From Plantago ovata (taxonomy: Eukaryota; Streptophyta; Magnoliopsida; Lamiales; Plantaginaceae): 64,000 bases of DNA. A program made the position numbers and the translations under genes. Positions 12,159 to 22,531 of the stretch are shown here, piece after piece. Location of the stretch: positions 45,878,870 to 45,942,869 of the forward strand of contig CM051456.1 in the NCBI GenBank assembly GCA_028274465.1. Reading direction: 5' to 3'. Position 1 is the stretch's first letter; the number at the start of each line of letters is the position of its first letter. Below the pieces are notes generated by a model. It searched no databases, had not been told where the DNA came from, and saw only the letters and a list, made by a program, of their open reading frames with translations.

Positions 12159-12208
12159 TGTTGGTCCCTTTAAACAACAAGAAAAGACTAGAGGGGGGGG
12201 GGTGAATA
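12159..12208 (-). repeat. Edge of the 3' LTR of element F, cut by the gap
   Basis: About 50 bases match the plus-strand start of the LTR at 20060, including AAAAGACTAGAGGGGGG, up to the run of N. The G homopolymer beside the gap is a plausible reason for assembly failure. Confidence 0.85.
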
Positions 12209-12308
12209 NNNNNNNNNNNNNNNNNNNNNNNNNNNNNNNNNNNNNNNNNNNNNNNNNNNNNNNNNNNNNNNNNNNNNNNNNNNNNNNNNNNNNNNNNNNN
12301 NNNNNNNN
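12209..12308. other. Assembly gap (100 N)
   Basis: Exactly 100 N, which is often a placeholder for unknown length. Missing here must be the rest of the 3' LTR of F, any pol of F, and the 5' LTR and gag start of G. The true gap may be many kilobases. Confidence 0.97.
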
Positions 12309-13950
12309 GGAAATACTTCCCACACACTCTGACTACCGCGCTTAAGGCGCAAATCACTGGATTCAAGCAGGACTATGATGAGACCATTACACCGCGTTCG
12401 AGAGGTTCCAAGATCTCACGAACAAGTGCCCTCACCATGTTTTGAACTTTCCGACCTAGTCCAACACTTCTACAATGGACTAACCTTCGAGAACCAACAA
12501 GTGGTGGATTTCCAATGCCGAGGCAATATTTGGGAGGAAACCGCAGAAGCCGTCTGGGCAGTTTCGAAAGGCTTGCTAAGGGTTCGCAGTTCAAGGACCC
12601 AAGAGCAATGGTTAGGAGACGTGGACCTGAAGCTCCACCGACTCAAGAAGCCCCTATGTACAGGGGGAATGGGGATCAATTCGAGTGCTTTACCAACGAA
12701 TTGAAGCAAGTCCTCAAGCGCCACCGGAACAACTGTTTCGAACGAAGTATGCCGAATATGCAAGAACTATGGGCATGGGGCTCATATGTGTAGATCGGAG
12801 CTGGCATACGATGATGGCAACTGGGCTCGAGGAGGAGGCGAAGAAGAAGCCTTTGCTACGGAGTTTGGTACTCAAGAAGTTAGCTACGGACAAGACGGTA
12901 GGAATCCTCGAGGTGGATTTTGGAGAAGAGGATACCGTAACAATCAAGGATATGCACCGGCTAACCAAACTTATGGACCTAACCAAGACCGTAGTAGGCT
13001 GAACTATGGTAATGATCACTGCGAAAACCCCGCTCCGAAAGAGCCACGAAGTCGAAGTCGGCTCAACTGATGGAGAACTTGCAAAGATGGTCGATCACAC
13101 ACAAAGTTTTCTCAAACGTTTGAAGAAGATTCTGAGAAGACTAGGGCAAGGCTCGATAGGTTGGAAGAGAGCACTAGGCTTGCCCATCAAAAGATGCAAG
13201 AGTTGATCGACCGAGGAGCAAGTAGGGAGCAAGGCAAACTGCCTAGCAACACTGAGAAGTCATTGTCCATTAACTTAGTGGGTGATCTACCTGTTGAAAT
13301 CACCATCAAGAAGGTTGCTAAGTGCGAGAGTTGCAAGAGGGAACTGCCCCAAGCCGAAGAAGAAGAAAGGACCTTGGTACTAACAAGAGTGAAGAGGAGC
13401 AAGAGGATCCCGAGCCACTCCCTCAAAGTTTCGATGTTAAGGTCGGGATTGGGGAGCTTGAAGATGTCCGAGCCACACTAGACACAGGATCCTACTCTAA
13501 TGTGCTCCCTTTGAATGTTTTCGAGAAGAGTAACCTTGGAGAACTAACTGTGCTAAGGCTATTGTGCAACTGGCGGATGGATCCCTTGTGAAACCCGAAG
13601 GCGTTGTGAAGAATATTAGTCAAAATTGGTGGCCTCTGTCTACACCGATTTTGTAATTATGCCAGCATCAGCACCAGGAACGGGGGATGTCATACTCTTA
13701 GGACGAACATTCTTGACTAAGCTACGCTCCGTGATGGACATCTACCAAAGGACTTGCACTATCGAAGTGGATGGCAAGCAACATGTGTTGCAAGCCATAT
13801 CTGATCCACCTGATCCACCCGATACTTCTAACACTATTGATTACAGTGGTCTTAACGTCTATGTTCACTCTTATTCACAGGATCAAAGCACGGGAAGGAG
13901 ATCATGAAGGGGAAGTCTAGTACCCTCAGAAGGAAAGATAGGCGAAGACA
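12309..13950 (+). pseudogene. gag: gag-protease remains of element G
   Basis: Nucleotide and protein segments match A and E throughout: the FELSDLVQHFYNGLTFENQQ stretch, the GAHMCRSELAYDDGNW block after the zinc knuckle, the SFDVKVGIGELEDV lead-in to protease, LDTGSYSNV, and ILLGRTFLTKLRSVMDIYQR. No reverse transcriptase follows. Around eight breaks scatter it over all three frames, so it cannot be made as one protein. Confidence 0.85.
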
Positions 13951-15104
13951 GGAGTCGAGTCAGAGACTTTAAACAATGGCGCTATCCGGGAGGCAACCCG
14001 GGGTTTTTATCGCTTTCTTTACCGCTTTATTGCATGCATACTTGAACAATTTGCTTTTCATATGTGAATTTGTTCGGTTCTGTGTCGTATGTGCTTATGT
14101 TGTGTTCGAGTGCGACTTTTCGAGTGATATTTTTGAGGAAAATGATTTTTCGGGGACTAAAAACTTTTTCGGGGACTTAAAAATCGCATTTTTATTTCAA
14201 AAAACGTTCGTCTCCCACCTAAAAGTGGGGGGCGAATCGCCCCACGTGGGGCGAATCCCCACGACCAGAGCGCGCGCGCGCGCACTTTGCGTGCGGGGCG
14301 GTTCGCCCCGCACGGGGCGGTCCGCCCCAGAACCGCCCCACACCTCCAGAATTTAAAAATCGGGGGTTTCTTCCCCAAACCCCCATTTTCTCCATTTTCA
14401 TCTTCCAAACTCCAAAATTTCCTCCATATTCAAAATAACTTCAAATCTTCATAACTTCTTCATCTCTCCATCATTTGTGTTTCTTTAGCTTCATTCGAAG
14501 CCCGTTACGTGCTCTATCATTCTATCCGAACAAATTCTTCCTAGCTCATTCAATTTCCGATTTGAGGTATTATCACATGAACCCTAATTTTTACAATTTG
14601 GGGATTTTTTGATTTATGCTTCAATTAGGCTTGTATGATGTATGGGTTGATGATTTATGTGATTAGATTCGTTATTCATTGTCAATTACATGTTCAATTA
14701 GGCTTGTTTGATGATTTGAGATTTTGCTAATTGGATGATATATGTCTTGTTAGGAAATTGTCTCTCTTACTTTCATTCCTTGTTTAAACATGTGTTTATT
14801 GATATGAAATTGATGGATGTATTGGTAGAATGCATGATGTTGAGATTGAGGATTTATGCTAGAAATTGATTTTTATGATATGGATTGAACCTTGTGATTC
14901 AAGGCATTTGTTGTTAGCAAGAGCATAATGTGATATGTTATTGTAGTAGGTACATTGATATGTTACGTAATGAATTAGCTAGACTAGGCTTTGGGATTTT
15001 GAGGAGTTGGATTTGAGAATTTTACTCGTTTGTTCACTCGTTATTTACATATGCATAGGTCTGTTTTGCATCGTACAAGATACTAATTGCTGTTTGTAGG
15101 AATC
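13951..15104 (+). promoter_or_regulatory. Spacer of G: stem-loop, palindromes, leader and intron-like segment
   Basis: A CCGGG/CCCGG stem-loop with loop AGGCAA lies at 13986-14001. A GC-rich palindrome cluster follows at 14226-14340, with several GGGGCGA/TCGCCCC-type repeats and a CG-dinucleotide run. Next come a CT-rich leader and a segment from GAG|GTATTATC (14567) to TTTGTAG|GAATC (15099), 533 bases, ending just before the second-ORF start. The same order exists in B and E. It may act as a separate promoter and leader for the second ORF, which is inference. Confidence 0.55.
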
Positions 15105-16409
15105 ATGGCACCGAGGACAAGGAGAGCCGGCTCTAGCAAAAAGGGGAAGGGAGTGGCATCAAGCTCCCAACCATCTCACGATTTGTACGAGTTGTCTGCC
15201 GCTGCGATAGAGGTGCGACAACGGCTAGAGGCGGAGATGGCCGACGGAGGAAGGTCGATCATCCCCGATAGGAGGATTGACATTCCTGTGTCCGCAGCGA
15301 ATAGAGCGGGATATAGGACGCTGTCAAGTTTGGGGTCACAAAGGAATTGGGCATGGTACAGTTCCGACAGGTTCAAAGGCTACGACGAAAGCCTCCTCCG
15401 AGATTTCTACACTGGGTACACGAATCTCGACGAGAAGAATGGGGTGTTAGTCCGAGGCCTGATTATACCATGGAACCCAGAGTACATTTCTTCCTTCATC
15501 CATTTCGGGAACTTGGAATTCACAGAGACCGACCACGCTTACTTGTATTCGAGGACCGCTAGGGGGATAGGAGACACATTACCGACGTGATCTGCAACAG
15601 GGAGTACAGATATCCGGAAGTTGGGGCAAGCACCTGGACGGATCAGTTTATAGCGACCTTAGCATCGAAGCTAAGGTGATGATGAAATTTTGCATCTCCG
15701 ACTTGATCCCGAGAAGAATGACACATGGATTCAGCCCTACTACGCCGAGCTCCTCTACTGCCTCATAGACAGACATCAGATCGACATAGGGCGCATTATG
15801 TATGAGGAGTACGAGCGCCACTGGGAAAAGAAGAGGAAGCCTTTCATCTTCCCGAGCTTCATCACAGCCTACTGCAAATATCATGGGTCGACGATATTGA
15901 GGAGGGGGATTGCGAGGGTCGCTGCCCTTTCATCCTCGACCATTGAGGTACAGCTCAACAGGTATCAGTTGAGGAACCCCACAGCAGCCGTTGCTGATGT
16001 AGGAGGGCCATTCCAGCCAAATGATTCCGATCATGAGGATGCTATGGAGGCCGATGTTGGCGAAGCCCCGATTACAGATATTCCGTTTGTCCATCATGCA
16101 CCGCATGCATCAGCTGGAGCACCACAGGGGTCTGGAGGATTTGACTTCTCCGAATTCCGTACCTACCTCGACAGCCGTTTCCACAGGATTGATGCCAACA
16201 ACGCGGCCATGCGACATGACATCGACAGGCACATTGTCCAGCACAACCGCGATTGGGAGATATTCGAGGAGCATCGCCGAGAGGATAGGCAGCACATGTG
16301 GGAGCAGCAACAACTGATCCAGCAACAGCAGGAAGCTCTACGACAGTCCAATGAGCTCATGAATGACATGTGGAGTGACTTTTATGGGGACTACCATCCC
16401 GATGATTAG
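15105..16409 (+). pseudogene. Second ORF of element G (Athila-type downstream ORF)
   Basis: The start MAPRTRRAGSSKKGKG is basic and serine/lysine rich. It is followed by a globular region with NWAWYSSDRFKGYDESLL, LVRGLIIPWNPEY and DHAYLYSRTARG, then HQIDIGRIMYEEYERHW and FIFPSFITAYCKYHG, and a glutamine-rich, probably coiled-coil tail ending YGDYHPDD. The pattern fits what I remember of the ORF downstream of pol in Athila elements, annotated as a putative plant transposon protein. The function is unknown. Its start lies directly after an intron-like segment. About one break. Relatives are at 39884-40815 and 3600-4474. Confidence 0.7.
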
Positions 16410-17943
16410 TCCTTCCACATGTCCACTCTCAGCCGACCGAGGCCAAACCTTTCGGTAACATCTAGTATCACTTCTTATTACTCATTCTCTTTTGTTAGGG
16501 GGCTAGCTTAAGAATCGTAAGGGGGAATGGGATGTGAACCATGATGTTAAGTATTGTTTGGCTTTGTGTCGATTAGTATCTTGTTCTTTGTTTGCATTTG
16601 CATTTGCACGTTACTGCTTTCTTAGATTTTTAGGTTGCATTCATCCTAGGATAGTTTTGCATGTTTTATATGGAGTTTATTGCCGAATTTTTTGAACTTT
16701 TTTATTGGGTAGATCAACTAGCTATGCCATTAATCGTATGCTTCATCTCTATGAATTTGTTTGAGGTTTTTCTCGCTTGGCTTGTCACATTTATGTATTG
16801 CACTTAGTTAAGCATGGTAGTCTCGACATCACTTAGTGGTGTTTTCTCTACTGCGGTTCACGAAGGCCTTTATAATAGGATGATGCATGTTAGGGTCTTA
16901 TGGTTGTTTTCCCGAGTAATTATGTACCTAAGAGGCAACAAGTCTTCACCATGCTTTGAGATTGATAAATGCCTAGGAAGGAGGTAGTGTGAGGTTGTGT
17001 GATCCTTTGTTTATAACATATTCTTCCGAATAGGTTTGGGGAGGGGGTTACACCATCATAGACTTGTTTCTGTTTTTCATTTTCGTATCGTGAGTTCATT
17101 ATTTTCATTTTTCGTGAATTTTATACTCCAACCTATTCTTTCGAATAGGTTTGGGGAAGTCGTGTGAGTCATTTTATTTCTCTTTTTGTTATGCTACTGC
17201 TGGCTAGAAAAATCGAAAAAAAAGGAAAAAATTCCAGAAGAAAAAAGAGAGAAAAAGAAAAAAAGAAAATCTGGAAAGAAAAAAAGAAAAAAAGAGAGAC
17301 CCCAAAAAAGCATAGAAGGGTCCAAAAAAAAGAAAGCCAAATAGCAGTTTAGCAAAAGTTTGAGTCTTTTCCATTTTTCGTATTGTTCGTAATTGTGTCT
17401 TTCTATTTTTTATCTTTTTTGTCTTAAGTGTCATCTGTTCTAGACCACCCTCGTCCTTCCATTCAGGAAGTGGTGAATAGCTTAAGACTTTACTTGAGAG
17501 ATGGGTAGAATAGGGGAGTGTTATCTTTTATAGGGAACCCTCCTTCGTTTGATGAGAGCCAGTACTGGTTCGACCTCTTTTGAGGAAAAGTCTTAACATG
17601 GTGGAACAGCAGTAAGTCCTCAGTTTCATAGGCACGGGGCAACCATTCGTATATTAGCATGCTTCATTACGTCGTCACTGACTAGGTCCAGGTAGAGAAT
17701 GTTACGAGAGACTATCTTGTCTTGACATAAGTGCTTATGTGGATGTGTATAAGTCAATCGAGGTATTCTTCAACCTATATTCATGCTTTGATTTATATGG
17801 TTTTTGTTCATATGTTATTTGGTAGATTCAGTAGATTAGTTCATTTTATTTGGCATGAAACTCCATTTTGAGTCTTGCATGTTTTTTGTATTAGAGTCTA
17901 GCTTAGTTGCTTGAGGACAAGAAAAGGTTCGGTTTGGGGAGTT
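16410..17943 (+). other. 3' noncoding region of G with PPT-like repeats and purine tract
   Basis: No gene is seen. GGTTTGGGGA occurs at 17033-17042, 17148-17157 and, as the true polypurine tract beside the LTR, 17931-17940. The first two follow stem-loops of the CCTATTC...GAATAGG type. A purine-only tract of about 120 bases lies at 17210-17345. Open frames there are low-complexity artefacts. Confidence 0.8.
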
Positions 17944-19181
17944 TGATGAATGTGTATTTTACACTTTCATTCGAGTCTTTTTCACCTATTTTAGCTATCC
18001 TCTAGGTTAATTAGCTATATTTTAGTACATTTTATTAGAATAGTGTCACGTTTCCCTTTAGATTTTATTTAACAGGTTTTGGTTGAAATTCGGAGATTTG
18101 CGGGCAATTATATTGAAGTCCACAAGGAATTGGTGTTCCAGAAGCTTATTTGGAGTATCTGAAGGTTTCCGGATAGGATTTGGAGTCTAGGGGTCGAATC
18201 TGGAGGTTAGAAGGCCACTAGAAGTCAGAAACCGAGTCCGAAAAGGTGAAGAAATCCAAAACCGCGTCGAAAATGCGGAATTTCGCGAAAAAAGCGTGGG
18301 GCGAACCGCCCCGTGATAATTTCGGGCCTATATATAGTGCTCAGTTTTCTCTCCGAAAATCATATCTTTCCAAGCCTACTTTCTCACCTCTCTCTATAGT
18401 TTTAGGTAGGAACATCCCGGGGCCTGTCCTGGGAGTTCCATAGCTTAGGGGATACTTTTTCATAGCAGATTGGAGCGCGTAGGATCTCAATCATCCGGAG
18501 ATTGACAACCTTCGGTAACTTTGTATCTTACAGTTTTTATCTACTTATTTTATCTTCTTTCAATATGTTTTCATCTATGATTTCTATTGGTTGCATGCCT
18601 ATTATGAGTAGCTAAACTTATCGTTGGTGGTAGTATGTGAATTCTTAGCGAGGGAAGATAATCATGCTAATGGCTATATCGCGCATTATACTCCGTGTCA
18701 TTGCTTTATTTCGTTGATCAGTTGTAACCAAAATTCTCGTATGTTGTATTGATCATTATGCACAATTGGACACTAGTCGACCATCAGACCAATTATCTTC
18801 GTAGTGTTGAATAATTACGGAACACATTAGGACAATCGTGATTGACTAGTCAGACCATATTATCTTCGTAGTTCTTAATACTTGCAACAGGACACTAGAT
18901 TGATTCAAAGATCTCTATGCAAGACCGAGGAATTTATGCATGATTATCGACCCATTATGTTAAGAAGGACCATACTATCACCAATCTCCATTATCTGCTT
19001 GAAACCCCCTATTGCTTTCTGTCTGCTGTTTTTATATTCTTAATTATATTTGATAAAGCTAGTATAGTCCTGAGAGAACGACACTCGAGTCATTCTACTG
19101 CTACACTACGGTTTTCGTTGTAGTTGTGGATTGCCTTTGGCTAATTACAAATTTATTTGACTGAATCTGACACGTTCATCA
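17944..19181 (+). repeat. 3' LTR of element G
   Basis: It runs from TGATGAATGTGT to CACGTTCATCA, 1238 bases, matching the LTRs of A over its full length in reverse orientation. The TATA motif CCTATATATAG is at 18327-18337, with a palindrome GGGGCG/CGCCCC at 18298-18312 just upstream. Confidence 0.93.
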
Positions 19182-19947
19182 GCTCTTTATCATTCTTCTT
19201 TTCAGAATATGACGGCTTTGCAGCAAGAGCAATGTTTTGCGATTTTTCAGCAAACACATTTTCTCTTTGGTTTGTCTCATAGTTGACAATAGCAAGATGA
19301 GAGAACAACTCTGTTGGTGTAATGTCTGGCATTCCTTGATTGTAGTAGAAGTTCTGAGTGTGGATCCATTCTTGATTCAGACTTCTGATGATGGTTTTCA
19401 CCTTCTCAAAATCTGAGTAAAGATTTCCAACACCCAAGGCTGCCATTTCACTAACAAGAGTTGTGAATCTGAAGTCCAAGTCTTCCAGTGACTCGTTTGT
19501 ACCTTGTTTAAAGTTTTGGAACTTTAATTTCAGCACTTCAAGTTTGTTTTCCTTGGTTTTGTCAGATCCAGCACAAAGATCTTGAACCATTTTCCAAGCT
19601 TCCTTAGCAGTTTTTGCACCCCACAGTTTGCACTGTATGGTATCCGGAGTTGATCGAATGATGATGTTTCTTGCTTGGCCATCAAGACGGAATCTCTTAG
19701 CTTCGTCAGAAGTCCATTCCTCTCTCGGTTTTGGCACAACGGTATCAACCGGTTCGCCTAAGATAGTTTCCTTTCCAGCTTCAGTGGTTTTGTGAGGAAA
19801 ACTTCTTTCAACCTTAGTGATCTTGATAGGTCCATCATTAATGACAGTGACCATCTCATCGCTAATGGCCTCAAGATGTAGCATCATGTTGTTTCGCCAT
19901 TTTTCGTAGTTTTCCAGCTTCAGCAAGGGAGCGTCTCCGAAAGACAT
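19182..19947 (-). pseudogene. gag: gag start of copia element F
   Basis: The N-terminal segment begins MSFGDAPLLKLENYEKWRNN and continues with AKEAWKMVQDLCAGSDKTKE, LKLKFQNFKQGTNESLEDLD and VKTIIRSLNQEW. This is the usual copia capsid fold (UBN2/DUF4219-type family). It would form the particle shell. It is cut at 19182 by element G, and no protease, integrase or RT of F remains in the assembled sequence. Confidence 0.85.
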
Positions 19948-20045
19948 TATGTCAGCAAAGCACTACCAAACTGATCAAGTGAGAGTGATTTACGGAAAGA
20001 ACCTAAGGGGATCTAGGTTCAGTGTTGAAGGTTAAAGAACCTCCA

Positions 20046-20057
20046 GCTCTGATACCA
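20046..20057 (-). other. Primer-binding site of F (tRNA-Met type)
   Basis: The minus strand reads TGGTATCAGAGC two bases from the LTR edge, the standard Ty1/copia primer site complementary to initiator tRNA-Met. Confidence 0.9.
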
Positions 20058-20059
20058 CT

Positions 20060-21630
20060 TGTTGGTCCCTTTAAACAACAAGAAAAGACTAGAGGGGGGG
20101 TTGAATAGTCTTTTCAAAATTTCGTCGTTTAAAAACTTTCTCAGCAAGTTCTTATTACTTTTCAGTAATGAGTTTGCTGATACTTAACTTTCTCAGCAAG
20201 CGCAAGTTACTTCACAGTAACTAGGTTTGCTGATACTTAAAATCAGAGAGCGGAAGTCTTTGATACAATAAGTGCTTTTTCAGTAAATGAATGTTTCAGC
20301 AAGTGATGTGAGTGACTGTGTACAGAAAGATATGATTTGCTGAAAATTAAGTACAGTAAGTAAATCACACATACACTTTTATAGTGGTATCTGAGAGTGG
20401 CGTAATCTCTCAACTAATCCACTTTGTCCTTTCTAGGACTGAATCCACTAAGATAAGTTTGAGGTTCCTTACAACACCTATCTAGAGCGATCCAAACAGA
20501 AACCAAAGCGCACTTGCTTCGTCTCCAACCTAACTAGAGAACGTAACCTTTTTCTCCACCAAACTTGGTACTTTTAATCAGCAACACTATGCTCGATTAA
20601 GTTCCCTCTGAATATCACGCCTGAAAGGGTGTATTTTCAGTTAGAGAGGTTTGGGATGAGAAAACTTAATTATAACTTATTCAGTTACAACAAGTAATCT
20701 AAGAAACAAAACTTTGAATACTTTGCAATAGACAAGTTTGATTGTTTCTGGTGTCAAGAGTTGTTCTTGTTCGAAAGAAAGAAAGAACACTTAACTAATT
20801 TATTAGCCGTGTAAGTTCTACTTCTTCACAAGTAGCTTTTTCAAGCTTTAAGTCTTGGAACGGATCAATGGCAGTAAAGAGTATTGAAGGGTATGTGAGT
20901 TTAAGCACAAGTGAGAGTATGATCACGTTGTTGACACACTTCAACTCTTTGCCGGATGACCTCTATTTATAGTGAAATAAGGAGCCGTTTGAATTTCAAA
21001 TTCTAAGGCTTTTGTTCCTTAAAATGTCACTATCTTACTTTTGTACTTTCAGCAGCGTCCTTGTTTGTCTTCTAGTCTTCATGTCCTTCGCGTGCATGCT
21101 TTGCATTTAATGCTCTTTTGAATAAAATTCAAACAGTAACATTAGAGCGCAAATACAAGTACTTTCAGCAAGAGGTCACAAATGTTCATCAGCAAGTGGT
21201 CAGTCTCAGTTTCAGCAAGCACAACCTACTCTGTCATATAGATTTTCACTTATGCAAGCTGTTGCTGAAGTTTCCACTTTCTGAGCAACATGTGCCTTTG
21301 TAGATACCAGTCTTCAGAAATCTTCTAGTCTTCAGATCTTCAAAATCTTCAAGTTTCTGAGCGGTTCTAAATGCTTCAATAGTTTGTTTGTAAAAACATA
21401 GTATATCATCAGCAAATGCTTTAGTAGGTTGTATTTCTTTACAGAAAACAAGATACATCATAAGCGGTAAAACCAACCTATCTAGCACCTACTCTAAGTC
21501 TTCAGCAAACGTTCCTCTTTTACAATGTCCTTAAAATTCTAAATTCCTATGGACCTTAAGAGTACTAGTTACTGGACTTTCCTTAATTTAGCATGGTTAA
21601 TTGCTCATCAAAATTACAAGTTTCCTAACA
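20060..21630 (-). repeat. 5' LTR of copia element F
   Basis: 1571 bases, TGTTGGTCCC to TTTCCTAACA. On the minus strand a clean TATA box CTATAAATAGAG lies at 20961-20972. The LTR is studded with TCAGCAAG, CAGTAA and TTGCTGA motifs, mainly at 20120-20360 and 21160-21520. Confidence 0.88.
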
Positions 21631-22531
21631 GAGCGGGAGCGTGGAGGGTAAATCTGGAAATTCACCAGGCGGCTGTGATCTGAGCCGTTGATAGTGGCCA
21701 CGTGTTCGGCCCGGATGGAGCGAGGGTATGCGACGGTTCGTATTCCCGAGATACCCTTCTATAAATAGGTCGATACTTGGTCATTCCACACTTTTCGCAA
21801 CATTGCTTTCCAGAGAAAATAGAGAGAGCGAGGAGCGTTTCTTGGTTACCGTCGAGCAAGTCATCGATACAAGAAGAGAGCGAGGACCTTATTCCGGCGT
21901 CGATTTCCAGTTTTTCAGGCGGGCTCCATCTTTCCCGGCTTACATTCCGGTTTCCAGCCTTCAATCACTCACTATCAAGTAAGTTTCCGTACCCTAACTC
22001 TGATTACATGCTTTAATTGCTCGTCTTTTTCTTTCGATTTTGCTGCTCTTTACCATTTTTGTTGCCTGAGATCTTGCCGGTGCACGGCGGCCTCGTACGG
22101 ACTTAATAAAACGTAAACGGACTTGTAGATGCGCATGCCTCCCCTTCAATTGCATGTCCATGTTGTTTCATATGCCTTAATCGAACTTGTAGACGCGCAT
22201 GCCTCCCCCTTTTTATTTTTCTGTACATCCCCTTTGCCTCCTTCGATTTATGCGTGTAACTGATAGAAATCATAAGTTTTTCGAGCGGTTGGTCGCTCTG
22301 TTGCTCCCCGATCCTTTATATGCATGCTCGCTCTTGCCTGTTTATATGCGTGCTCGCTCTCGCCTGTTTCGAGCAGTTGGTCGCTCTGTAGAATAACTTC
22401 TTTTCCATTATGCTTGCTCCACCTTTTGAGACTTTTCTCCATTCGGGAGGTCGAACATAATGAATATACCTAAAAGGACCTCTCGGACTATCACCAACCA
22501 TCCTAACTTCTTCTTTGCCTACCCCTTTAGG
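21631..22531 (+). promoter_or_regulatory. Promoter and intron-like leader of the antisense ORF in C
   Basis: The plus strand has TATAAATAGG at 21760-21769, opposite to the direction of element C. A purine-rich leader follows (AGAGAGAGCGAGGAGCG). A donor-like CAA|GTAAGTTT is at 21979, an acceptor-like CCCCTTTAG at 22530, and the ATG is at 22532. The intervening 552 bases hold duplicated motifs: a 26-base unit in tandem (22317-22368) and CTTGTAGA.GCGCATGCCT twice (22122 and 22186). Promoter and intron are inferred from motifs. Confidence 0.6.

Larger units (their letters stand above)
12309..19181 (+). mobile_element. Element G: Athila-like gag-protease plus second-ORF element, broken
   Basis: On the plus strand the order is gag-protease remains (12309-about 13950), stem-loop and palindrome spacer, CT-rich leader with intron-like segment, second ORF (15105-16409), purine-rich 3' region, polypurine tract and 3' LTR (17944-19181). 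The 5' LTR and gag start fall in the gap. It is inserted in the gag of copia element F, whose sequence resumes at 19182. Same subfamily as A and E. gag-protease is heavily broken (around eight breaks), the second ORF less so (about one). Confidence 0.85.
12159..21630 (-). mobile_element. Element F: Ty1/copia retrotransposon interrupted by G and an assembly gap
   Basis: The plus-strand LTR start TGTTGGTCCCTTTAAACAAC occurs at 12159 and 20060. The second copy is complete (20060-21630) and is followed by GAGCG, against GAGCA before 12159, a four-of-five target duplication. A tRNA-Met-type primer-binding site (complement of TGGTATCAGAGC, 20046-20057) adjoins the right LTR, so F reads on the minus strand. 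Only the start of its gag is left (19182-19947). Element G and the gap occupy the rest, so pol and nearly all of the 3' LTR are not in the assembly. Broken or incomplete. Confidence 0.85.

Noticed and set aside
14266-14284. CG-dinucleotide run as a microsatellite of interest
   Set aside because: It is a short repeat of about 14 bases inside the palindrome cluster of G and not seen in the other copies.
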